A stretch of 64,000 nt of DNA from contig JADJPL010000028.1 in assembly GCA_016713275.1 (NCBI GenBank), positions 248,001 to 312,000 of the forward strand, given 5' to 3'. The notes under the pieces were generated by a model. The model had not been told where the DNA came from. It worked only from the letters and a program-made list of their open reading frames with translations, and did no database searches. Of the stretch, positions 24,429-32,785 are shown piece by piece (the first letter of the stretch is position 1; the number at the start of each line of letters is the position of its first letter). Source of the stretch: Haliscomenobacter sp. (lineage in GTDB: Bacteria; Bacteroidota; Bacteroidia; Chitinophagales; Saprospiraceae). The position numbers and the translations under genes were made by a program.

Positions 24429-26243
24429 ATGAAGCATAAGAAATCATTCGCGGCCCTGGTTATTTGCTACGCATTTTTTATTGGCGCCGTTTTTTTCTAT
24501 TATCCCAAATGGAATCTGAACTACTCGGAAGCTCCCATAAGCTGGGATGTTTCAGGGTATTATTTTTATTTGCCTGCATCGTTTATCTATAAGGACGTCA
24601 AGTATTTATTCTTCAAAGACAGGATTCTGCACCAATACCAGCCGACCAAAGATTTTGAGCAAGGCTACCAATTGCCCAACGGAAATTATGTTCTCAAATA
24701 TTCCTGCGGGCAAGCTATTTTGTTTTCTCCTTTCTTTTTCCTGGCTCATTGGTATGCCAAAGTAAACGACACGTTTCCGGCCGACGGCTTCTCCGTACCC
24801 TACCAGTTTATGATTTCAATGGGTTGCTTGTTGATGGCCTTTCTGGGTATGTGGGTGTTGCGCCGGATTTTGTTAAGGTATTTTTCCGATTCCAGTGTGG
24901 CAGTCAGCCTGATTTTACTGGTTTTGGGCACCAACTACTTTGAATACGGCACCTTGGGAAGCGCCCTAACCCACAGCAACCTGTTCACGCTGTATGCGCT
25001 ATTGATTCTTCTGACGATCCGGTTTTACGAAAAACCCACCTACTGGAAGGCGGTTGGTATCGGCGGTTTGGTGGGATTAGCCGCTTTGGTGCGTCCTACT
25101 GAAATTTTGTCCGCTCTGATCCCTTTGCTCTGGGGGCTGACTCCCAATTTTCGTAGCTCCCTTGCGGACAAAATGGAGTTTTTCAAAACGCATCTACCCA
25201 AGCTGGCGCTTGCTGTTGCCGCCTGTCTTCTGGTGGGGTCGGTGCAATTGATCTATTGGAAAACCGTATCGGGCCATTGGCTCGTCTATTCCTATGGAAG
25301 CGATCAGGGGTTCGACTGGTTAAGTCCGCATTTTCACAAGGGAATATTTGGTTACCGATGCGGGTGGTTAGTTTACTCGCCGATGCTGATTTTCGCCCTG
25401 GTGGGCTTTGTGTCGTTATTCCGTCAGCAAAGGCAATTTGCTTTGGCCGGGCTTATTTTTTTTATTTTGTTTTCCTATGTTGTCTTTTCCTGGAATATCT
25501 GGTGGTATGGGGGCACGTTGGGGCACCGGGCCATGGTGCAATCCTATCCGGTTTTAGCCTTTCCCCTGACTGCTTTTGTCGGGGATCTCCTGAAAACAAA
25601 GCGTTGGAAATACGTATTTGCTCCGGTAGCCCTTTTGTTCATTTGCCTCAATTTATGGTGGAGCCATCAGGCGCATAAAGGCCGCCTATTCCAAACGGAA
25701 CAAATGAACCGGGCCTATTTCTGGGCGGTGCTTGGCAAGTTTAAAGTTCCGGAGGAAACGCTAAAATTGCTGGATACCAATGAGCCCTTGTTTCGCGGAA
25801 CGCGAAAGAATGTAAAGCGGCTTGTTTACGAAGACTTTGAAAAGGACACCAGCGCCTTTTCATGCGACATGCCCCCGATTGAAGGGCTGAAAAGCGCCTG
25901 CTTAAACGCCGAGCAGCAAATGACGCCGGGGTATTCGGCTCCTTTGACGAATGGGGAGGCTCGATGGGTCAGGGTCGGCGCCGTTTTTCGGTGCAGGAAT
26001 AAAGAGTGGGATCTTTGGCGAAACGCTCAACTCGTTGTGGCCTTCACCAAAGGCCAAGACAAAGTGAAAGACAAGTTCATCCGGGTTTATCGCTTTTTAA
26101 ACGACGGAGAAACGGAATACCTGTATTTTGATACCCGGGCGCCTAGAAAAGCGTTTGATCGGGTAACGGTGTATGTCTGGAATAGCGGGGGGGCTTTGCC
26201 CTTGTTGGTAGACCAGTTAAAATTGGAGACTTTTGATGAATAA
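24429..26243 (+). CDS. GT-C-like multi-pass membrane protein
   Basis: A 604-residue protein with about ten or eleven transmembrane helices. It starts with a hydrophobic helix and a first periplasmic loop containing SEAPISWDVSGYYFYLP, where an acidic residue after helix 1 is typical of GT-C glycosyltransferases. The last 150 residues form a soluble domain. A glycan or lipid-linked sugar transfer role is inferred from topology and from the GT2 gene, whose start overlaps this stop by 8 bases. A near-consensus -7 box TATCTTTA is at 24344. Confidence 0.7.
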   Translation: MKHKKSFAALVICYAFFIGAVFFYYPKWNLNYSEAPISWDVSGYYFYLPASFIYKDVKYLFFKDRILHQYQPTKDFEQGYQLPNGNYVLKYSCGQAILFSPFFFLAHWYAKVNDTFPADGFSVPYQFMISMGCLLMAFLGMWVLRRILLRYFSDSSVAVSLILLVLGTNYFEYGTLGSALTHSNLFTLYALLILLTIRFYEKPTYWKAVGIGGLVGLAALVRPTEILSALIPLLWGLTPNFRSSLADKMEFFKTHLPKLALAVAACLLVGSVQLIYWKTVSGHWLVYSYGSDQGFDWLSPHFHKGIFGYRCGWLVYSPMLIFALVGFVSLFRQQRQFALAGLIFFILFSYVVFSWNIWWYGGTLGHRAMVQSYPVLAFPLTAFVGDLLKTKRWKYVFAPVALLFICLNLWWSHQAHKGRLFQTEQMNRAYFWAVLGKFKVPEETLKLLDTNEPLFRGTRKNVKRLVYEDFEKDTSAFSCDMPPIEGLKSACLNAEQQMTPGYSAPLTNGEARWVRVGAVFRCRNKEWDLWRNAQLVVAFTKGQDKVKDKFIRVYRFLNDGETEYLYFDTRAPRKAFDRVTVYVWNSGGALPLLVDQLKLETFDE

Positions 26244-26976
26244 TCTACTACATTCGATTCGAACCCTTTCCATTGTGATTCCTGCCTACAATGAAGGGCC
26301 GACGATCCACTTGATCCTGGAAAAGATCGTGGCTGTGGAATTAATCCATGGCATAAAAAAAGAGATCCTCATTGTGAATGATTGCTCCAAAGATCATACC
26401 GAATCGGCTATTTTTCAGTTTATGGAAAAATACCCGGATCAGGATATTAAATATTTCAAACACGAAAAAAACGCGGGGAAAGGCGCTGCCTTGCACACGG
26501 GAATCAGCAAAGCTTCCGGAGAATACCTGATTATACAAGACGCCGATCTGGAATACGACCCGGAGGAATACAACCATTTATTAGTTCCGGTGGTGAAGGG
26601 TTTTGCCGATGTCGTTTACGGGTCTCGTTTTATGGGAAGCAACCCGCACCGGATTCTGTTTTTTTGGCATTCCATTGGCAATAAGTTTCTGACCTTTTTA
26701 TCCAATATGTTCACTAATCTGAACTTAACGGACATGGAAACCTGTTATAAACTGTTCGAAACCAAAACAATTCAGGGATTAACTCTTGCAGAGAAGCGTT
26801 TTGGATTCGAGCCCGAAGTAACGGCAAAGATCTCCAGGGTCAAGGGGATCCGGATTTACGAAGTGGGAATTTCTTATTATGGCCGAACCTATGACGAGGG
26901 CAAAAAGATCGGCTGGAAAGACGGTTTTCGGGCCATTTACTGCATTTTGAAGTACGGACTCTTCCGGGCAGCTTAG
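26236..26976 (+). CDS. Family 2 glycosyltransferase (DPM1-like)
   Basis: A 246-residue GT-A enzyme: LSIVIPAYNEGPTIHLILEK start, IVNDCSKDHT, KNAGKGAALHTGI, and the metal/nucleotide-binding IIQDADLEYDP, followed by VYGSRF. No transmembrane tail is present, as in the short dolichyl- or polyprenyl-phosphate sugar synthases. It likely loads a sugar onto a polyprenyl phosphate that the neighbouring GT-C-like proteins use. The start ATG 26236 overlaps the upstream gene. Confidence 0.88.
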   Translation: MNNLLHSIRTLSIVIPAYNEGPTIHLILEKIVAVELIHGIKKEILIVNDCSKDHTESAIFQFMEKYPDQDIKYFKHEKNAGKGAALHTGISKASGEYLIIQDADLEYDPEEYNHLLVPVVKGFADVVYGSRFMGSNPHRILFFWHSIGNKFLTFLSNMFTNLNLTDMETCYKLFETKTIQGLTLAEKRFGFEPEVTAKISRVKGIRIYEVGISYYGRTYDEGKKIGWKDGFRAIYCILKYGLFRAA

Positions 26977-27061
26977 CACGCGATAAGGAGAGAAGGGATT
27001 CATTTACTTTTCGAAAATAATGCCTTCTTCGTTTCCGATAAATGAACAATCCATTAAGAAT

Positions 27062-27580
27062 ATGAAAGGCCAAGTTCTTGTTTTCTGCCTGTTCCTTTCC
27101 CTGGTGTTTTCAGCATGCGATTCCAGAAGCGAGCCGAATGGCAAATATGCTTTTTTAAACGACTTTGAAGGCGGGTTTGGGTATTTCCCCAACGTAATAT
27201 TAGGCGTGGGGCACAGCGGCAAAGCCTATTTTCAGATGGACGAAACGATGGAGTTCGGTCCCACGTTTACCCAGACGTTCAAAAACGTTTACGGTAGGCC
27301 GTTCTCAAAAATCAATTATTCCGGCTATGTAATGATGCCGGATCCGCACAATATGGCTTTTTTAACTGTCCAGGTTTGGGATACCACAGGAAGCCCCCTG
27401 AAGATCGTCCAGACAGAAATAAACGCTGCGAATTTGGGCGCCAACCGGTGGAAGGAAGTCTCTATTGAGTTGCCGTTGGCAGATTGGTATGCCCCCGACC
27501 GGCAGGTTCGGTGTTTTGTGCACAACCCCGGAAAACAAACGTTTTTCCTCGACGATCTGAAAGTGGAATTTATCCCCTAA
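27062..27580 (+). CDS. Hypothetical lipoprotein
   Basis: A 172-residue protein with a lipobox (LVFSAC, Cys at about 19). The mature part looks all-beta: FLNDFEGGFGYFPN near the start and FLDDLKVEFIP at the end. This is a carbohydrate-binding-module-like jelly-roll pattern. The tail of the first GT-C-like protein has a similar ending (LLVDQLKLETFDE), suggesting a shared beta-sandwich. Function unknown; co-directional with the glycosyl-transfer genes. Confidence 0.7.
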   Translation: MKGQVLVFCLFLSLVFSACDSRSEPNGKYAFLNDFEGGFGYFPNVILGVGHSGKAYFQMDETMEFGPTFTQTFKNVYGRPFSKINYSGYVMMPDPHNMAFLTVQVWDTTGSPLKIVQTEINAANLGANRWKEVSIELPLADWYAPDRQVRCFVHNPGKQTFFLDDLKVEFIP

Positions 27581-27681
27581 CGATTTGGAAGACGAATAGA
27601 CGTGCGGTTTTCCCGGGCGCTTTCGGGTACTAAAAACCGGCCGCTTACACCCAGCAGGCGAAAGCTTAAAACTCGATCAAC

Positions 27682-29148
27682 ATGTTCCGAAAAAAAGAAT
27701 GGTTGGTGATATCCCTGATAGGGCTGGTCTACGTGGTTTATATCCTATTGAGGGCCTGGTTGTTGCCGATTACCCACGATGAAGGAGCGACCTGCCTGAA
27801 TCACGTGCAGCGGTCGCTGTGGGACATACTGACTTATGAAAAGGACCCCGTGCCCAACAACCATATTCTCAATACGCTTGGCATCAAGATCTTTGCTTCT
27901 TTCCTGGGACTTGGCCATTTCTCTGCGCGCCTTCCTTCCCTCATTGGCGGGGTATTGTACGTTCTGGCGGCAGCAGGCTTATCGGTACGGATTGGCAAGA
28001 CCGCTTTTCAACGGGTTTTCGGCATGGTCCTGCTCCTGGCGAATCCCTACGTGACCGAGTTTTTTTCCTTGGCGCGCGGTTACGGTCTGGCTGCAGGACT
28101 TATGCTTGCCGCAATTTATTTTGCATACCGCTACCTGGAAACATACCGTCTGGGGACCCTGATTGGAAGCATGACCTTCGCACTGCTTGCTGTAATGGCA
28201 AATTTCACGCTTTTGAATTTTTTTGCCCCTTTTTGGGCCGTTTTACTAATTGTTTGGATTTCCAAACCCAGCAGGCAATGGTTCGGTTTGTGGCCCTTGG
28301 TTCTGTTTCCCCTGTTGCTGGCGCTCCTATCCTATCTTCCGGTCACGCGCATGGCAGCTACCGATCAGTTCCGTTTTTGGGGAGTTACCAGTTTTTATTC
28401 CGAAACCCTGATTCAATTGCTCCGGGCTTCTTTGGATAACCGCCAATATTTAGGCGCCCGATCGGACCATTATTTTGCTTATTTGATTGCCGGGCTTTCC
28501 GTTTTGGGCTGGCTGCTTGCGCTTTGGCGCTGGGGAGCAAATCGCTTCCGGGTGGATGCCAGCGATCCTTTTACCTTTGCCGCCATGATTTTTTGCGGCG
28601 CTTTTTTAACTAACATGCTTCAGGCCTGGTTCCTGCAGGTGCCCTTTCTAAACTCCCGAACGGCAGTATTTTATTACCCGTTATTTGCTTTTCAGCTTTT
28701 CTCAGGGGCAGTGACGCTTGGTAGCCGGTTAAAATGGCCATCTTACTTGGTTTTAGGGTCGATCAGCTCGGCCTTATTAGTCAATTTCCTGATTTGTGCC
28801 AACCTCTTCAACACCTACGATTGGGGGTTCGATGCCAATACCTTTCGGGTGCTTCAGTACATTCGCGAACAACACCAGGAAGAGCGTCGCGATACCCCCT
28901 TCAGCTTGGATACGCAATGGCTGGAAGAAAATTCCTTTAATTTCCATGTTCATGAAAAACACAATGGCAACTACAGCACCTGGGTGGTCATGCCTTCCTG
29001 GCATCCCGACCGGCCCCCAGCGGCAGATAACTCCGACTTCTACTTTACCCATGTCGAAGCGGAAGTAACCCAATTGGCTGGTCGCTATCTGGTGGTTTGG
29101 ACTTATCGGGACCCCAGTATGACCTGGTGGCTGATGCGAAGAAAATAA
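27682..29148 (+). CDS. GT-C/GT39-like multi-pass membrane protein
   Basis: A 488-residue membrane protein of about eleven helices. The first periplasmic loop carries LPITHDEGATCLNHVQ, the acidic DE motif of PMT/ArnT-like GT-C enzymes, and NNHILNTLGIKIF follows. The C-terminal soluble part is about 120 residues. It is predicted to move a sugar from a polyprenyl-phosphate donor to an acceptor outside the cytoplasmic membrane; the acceptor is unknown. ATG 27682 is the only reasonable start. The next gene is convergent. Confidence 0.72.
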   Translation: MFRKKEWLVISLIGLVYVVYILLRAWLLPITHDEGATCLNHVQRSLWDILTYEKDPVPNNHILNTLGIKIFASFLGLGHFSARLPSLIGGVLYVLAAAGLSVRIGKTAFQRVFGMVLLLANPYVTEFFSLARGYGLAAGLMLAAIYFAYRYLETYRLGTLIGSMTFALLAVMANFTLLNFFAPFWAVLLIVWISKPSRQWFGLWPLVLFPLLLALLSYLPVTRMAATDQFRFWGVTSFYSETLIQLLRASLDNRQYLGARSDHYFAYLIAGLSVLGWLLALWRWGANRFRVDASDPFTFAAMIFCGAFLTNMLQAWFLQVPFLNSRTAVFYYPLFAFQLFSGAVTLGSRLKWPSYLVLGSISSALLVNFLICANLFNTYDWGFDANTFRVLQYIREQHQEERRDTPFSLDTQWLEENSFNFHVHEKHNGNYSTWVVMPSWHPDRPPAADNSDFYFTHVEAEVTQLAGRYLVVWTYRDPSMTWWLMRRK

Positions 29149-29175
29149 ACCATGGGGTTGCCCCCCCCAAACAGC

Positions 29176-29207
29176 AAAAGGGCAGCCTCCTTTACGGAAG
29201 CCGCCCC
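29176..29207 (-). terminator. Rho-independent terminator
   Basis: Read on the minus strand: stem GGGCGGCTTCC, loop GTAAA, stem GGAGGCTGCCC, then TTTT. It lies 28 bases beyond the secreted-protein stop codon. Confidence 0.8.
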
Positions 29208-29234
29208 GGCGTAAGAACCCTTTGGTTTTTTAGA

Positions 29235-29961
29235 TTACTTCACCCAGGGATCGTCCTGGGACAAGGTGAAGACCACCTCGAACTTGAACGACTCGGAGCC
29301 GATCTTCTGCTCCAGCAGGCTGGCGCCGTTCATCAAGGGGTGGCGCTGTTGGAAGCGCGCTCCATCGTACCTACCCGCCAAGCCACGCTGAACTGGTTGT
29401 CGTCGTGGTCGCCGATGTTGCTTAAGTTGCCTAGGCACGCTTGATGACGGTGAAGTCTTTGCTGCTCAGAGCTACGGCGCCTTCGTCGGTTGGGCGGTTG
29501 ATTTTGCTGTCGGTAGCGAACTTGGCGCCCACGTTGTTCAGTGCGAGGGTTTGCTTGCGCTCGCCCCCGGCGTTCACACCCAGGACCTCATCGCCGTCCA
29601 CATCGGCACGCCAGTCGAGCTTCCAGTTTACAGTAGCGGCTACGCTGAAGTTTTGAACGCCATTAGTTACGCCGGCGCTCTTGTACAATCCGTTCATAGT
29701 AAGATCTTCGCCGCGGATGCCTTTTTTGAACTCTTCGATTTCGTCGAAGATGAAGGCGACGTTAGCGTCTTTCGGTCCGTTAAGTTGCAGGATGGTCTCC
29801 AGGTTGATGGTTACCCCAACGGATTGCTGGAGTTTGTCGAGGTCGCCCTGGTTGCGGTCGCCACCAGCGTACGAGTTGCCGGATACCTGTGCGTTGGCAG
29901 CCTGAGCAAAAACAAGGATTGCGGCTGCAAGAGCCAGCGAAAGTTTGATTGTAGTTTTCAT
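29235..29961 (-). pseudogene. Small secreted protein, copy 1 (disrupted)
   Basis: Starts like the intact copy at 39796-40521: signal peptide MKTTIKLSLALAAAILVFAQ then AANAQVSGNSYAGGD. At the codons for GSESN of copy 2, this copy has a cluster of changes giving TAG at 29431-29433 and a two-base length change. The last 32 residues (MNGASLLEQKIGSE...DDPWVK) are still encoded in the restored frame. As read, the product is truncated to 176 residues. The change is not a homopolymer slip, so it may be genuine. Family unknown; secreted or periplasmic. Confidence 0.75.
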
Positions 29962-30467
29962 AGTGCGAAAGGTTTTTAAAAAAAAAATTAGTGATTAGTG
30001 GTTAGTGATTACGTTTCTTTCTGATTACGACACAAATTTAGGGGCGATTTCAGGGGAGCTGGGAAATATTGGTTGTTTGGGCTGGTTTCCGGGTTTTTTG
30101 AACGGCTTGGTTCGGTTTTTGGAGGAGCGGGGAGGGGAGGCAAACAGGCAAAAATGCCGCATCGGGATTTTTTCTTCTGTTTCGGGAGGCCCTTTTCGTC
30201 GAATGGAAGGGAAAGGCCGCGCGCACTTGAGAGGCAAGGAATGGGTAAGTTGTTTTTTTTCTAAAGAACAGTCCTTTTTGTGGAAATAATTTCCAATATG
30301 CTGGTCCATGGTTTAAAAAAACAACAGGATTCGGTTAATCTTCAGTTAACCAGAAGCGGAATTAGTTAATGATTCCCTAAAGGAGGAGTGATCTTCACTT
30401 AACGAAAGAGACGGACTTTTGCGGGTGAAGTTTTAATCATTTTACCCAACAAAATGTTTCTTTAACC
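29962..30467. other. Gene-less 506-base spacer
   Basis: The left part is the leader and promoter of the secreted-protein gene, including a GTGATTA/GTGGTTA tandem stretch at 29990-30012 and a -7 box at 30033-30040. Right of 30133 I see no gene or repeat. The last 170 bases are AT-rich and probably hold the promoter of the phosphatase gene, but no clear TAnnTTTG is present. Confidence 0.5.
30033..30040 (-). promoter_or_regulatory. -7 promoter box (TAAATTTG)
   Basis: TAAATTTG on the minus strand matches TAnnTTTG exactly and gives a leader of about 65 bases before ATG 29961. The same box is kept in copy 2. Confidence 0.5.
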
Positions 30468-32359
30468 ATGAAGAAAATTTTCCTTACGTTGCTCCTCGCT
30501 GTAGTTGCCGTAGCTGCAGCAGAAGCGCAGAAAAAGCCCCTCTTTGCCGAGGAACTCAAGATGCCTGCGGGCTTTAACCCCAAAACGGTCGTACTTCCTC
30601 CTTCTCCCCTCAGCACGCAGGTATTGTTCGTAGGAGGCGCCGACATGGTGCAGCACAATGCCACCTATGGCTACCCAGCTGGTGAAACCAACGCCAAAGA
30701 ATGGCACGACTTTATCGGGTTTACCCCGGATACGACGGGCAAATCCCTGGGATGGATCTCCGTGAACCACGAAACGGTTTACCGCGACGACAGGCTCGGC
30801 GACGGGGGCGGGATGACCGTGTTCCGCGTAAAGCGCGATGCCATGACCGATAGCCTGGTCGTTGTGGATCAATCCCTTGCCGACGGCCGCAAAGGGAAAT
30901 TCTTCAACGTCGATTTCGTGAACCACGTTGGCGAAACTGCCATGAACTGTGCCGGGATCAGCTCCCGCGTAGACGGCCGTATCTGGACGGCAGAAGAGTG
31001 GTGGCGGACCAACAACGCGTCCATCAACGACGCTCAAAACCTCAGCGCAGGCGGTTCTCTGCCAAACAAAGCCGTTAACGCCGTAAGCGCCAAGAACCAA
31101 GGGATTCGCGATACGTCTGATTTTACGATCAAGAACAGCGGCATCGCCGGTTTCGACGGCACGGTATTAAAGAAATACCAGAACATCAACTGGATGGTGG
31201 AAATCGATCCCCGCGAAGCCAAAGCGGTCCGCAAGCAGTACAACTGGGGCCGTCAGGCGTTCGAAGGCGGTACCATCGCGCTCGACAACAAGACCGTTTA
31301 CCTCGGCGAAGACGAAACGCCCGGGTTCTTCTCCAAGTTCGTTGCCGACACTCCCGGCGATTTCACGAAGGGTAAAATGTATGTCTACAAGCACGACACC
31401 ATCACCAAGTGGGTGGAAATCCCCGTCACGGTAGACAATATGGTAAACTTCCGCACGCGCTCCCTGGAGGCCAAAGGCACCATGTATGTGCGCTGCGAAT
31501 GGGTAGCGGTTGATCCTGTTTCCGGCAAGATTTACTGGACCGAAACCGGCAACGACGGCGCTGGCCCCGCACTCAAGTCGGGCTTAGATAAAGGCGGCGT
31601 ATATGACCCCTACCACATCAACCGCGCAACGGCCCTTGGCCTGGCTTCTCCTGGCGACGCCAACTACAAGGATTACTACGGCCGCGTTTGGGTGTACGAT
31701 CCCGCAACGATGGAAAACTACGTCATTTTGGAAGGCGGTCCGGACCTGGCTACCAGCCCGGCAGAAGCCGATTACCCCGCCATCCACCTGTCGAACCCCG
31801 ACGGTCTGAACGTGATGACCATCGATAGCCAGAGCTTCCTCGTGATCTGCGAAGACCTCAACGGCCGCACCTTTGGGCGCGTTCCCGCCGGCGTGAACAA
31901 CAACACTTGCGAGGTATACCTGCTCGACCTGTCGATTGAAAAGCCTACCCGGGAGGACCTCGTCCGCCTGACGGCAGTTCCTTCCGGTTCGGAAGTAACC
32001 GGCGCGATGCCTACGTCCGACAATAAGTCGTTGTTGCTCAACGTGCAGCACCCCAGCATCACCAACCCGTTCCTTACAACCACTCCCTGACCTTTGCCAT
32101 CAACGGCTTTGACCGCCTGAAGGTAACGGACCTCAAGGAGCCGGAACTGAACAAAACCGGCGGATTCCAGGTGTATCCCAACCCGACGACCCGCATGGTG
32201 TACCTGAACCAAACGACCGACGTAGCCATCTACAACGTAGACGGCAAGCGCATGCGCACCCTGCGCAATACCAGCGAAGTAAACGTTTCCGACCTCAAGC
32301 CGGGCGTGTACTTCCTGCAAAATGCCACAGGCGACGTACAGAAGCTGATTATTCAGTAA
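30468..32359 (+). CDS. PhoX-like (DUF839) phosphatase with T9SS C-terminal domain (one apparent frameshift)
   Basis: A Sec signal peptide (MKKIFLTLLLAVVAVAAAEA) precedes a DUF839/PhoX-type beta-propeller: WISVNHE, NCAGISSRVDGRIWTAEEWW, YLGEDET, CEWVAVDPVSGKIYWTETGN and FLVICEDLNG. PhoX enzymes are calcium/iron phosphatases acting outside the cytoplasm. The first frame ends at TGA 32088-32090 after NPFLTTTP. Restoring one C in the CC at 32072-32073 gives NPFPYNHSLTFAINGFDRL and continues to TAA 32357-32359. The tail GGFQVYPNPTTRMVYLN...GVYFLQ...KLIIQ is a classic T9SS type A sorting domain, so the product is exported to the surface. Confidence 0.85.
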
Positions 32360-32371
32360 TTGGTTTATAGA

Positions 32372-32527
32372 GGACCTGTCTCAAAAGACCACTTTTGCCA
32401 CCGGCATGAAATTTTATTTTCTTTTTTCAATTCTTTTAAAAAATTGCAAAGCAATTTTTTAAAAGAATTGAAAAAAGAAAATATTTATTGGCAGTCAGGG
32501 GCAACACCGGTCTTTTGAGACAGCCCC
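32372..32527. mobile_element. MITE-like element with a 31-bp-arm palindrome
   Basis: Ends are inverted: CTGTCTCAAAAGACC on the left and GGTCTTTTGAGACAG on the right. Inside, 32417-32447 and 32451-32481 are perfect 31-base inverted arms around AAA. No coding capacity. A shorter relative without this palindrome is at 58776-58867, sharing AAATTTTATTTT and GGCAG-CAGGGGCAA. The ends resemble those of IS elements with GGGGCTGTCTCAAAAG termini (inference). Confidence 0.7.
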
Positions 32528-32534
32528 TTTCCAT

Positions 32535-32633
32535 ATCGGGGCGGCTCAAAAGACGGCTTCTGCCCAAGGCGGCAAAAAAGAAATTAAAATTTCGTGCCGG
32601 AGGCAAAGAGTGGTCTTTTGAGATCGCCCCGAT
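32535..32633. mobile_element. MITE-like element, second copy
   Basis: Bounded by ATCGGGGCGGCTCAAAAGAC and its near-exact complement GTCTTTTGAGATCGCCCCGAT. It starts 7 bases after the first element. The interior shares TTGCC/GGCAAA and AAATTTC segments with its neighbour but in inverted order. Together the two elements fill most of the 426-base gap after the phosphatase gene. Confidence 0.65.
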
Positions 32634-32785
32634 ATTCCTTTCCAGGTTTCCTTTTTTGATTTCCTTTCCCTAAAGCACGCCATCCCTATTATCCAATCCG
32701 ATGATTCCTGTTATGGAAGATTTTCGAAGCGAGAACTCCTGAACAGCAAAGGTTTTCATTTTTCACCAAGGCATGTTTTTGTACT

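Larger units (their letters stand above)
29160..30133. repeat. Duplicated block, copy 1 (about 970 bp direct repeat)
   Basis: From eight C's and AAACAGCAAAAGGGCAG through to GGAGGAGCGGGGA, this block matches 39721-40692 at nearly every position, in the same orientation, 10.56 kb apart. It holds a terminator, the secreted-protein gene copy 1 and its promoter. Similarity stops abruptly at both ends. Confidence 0.88.
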
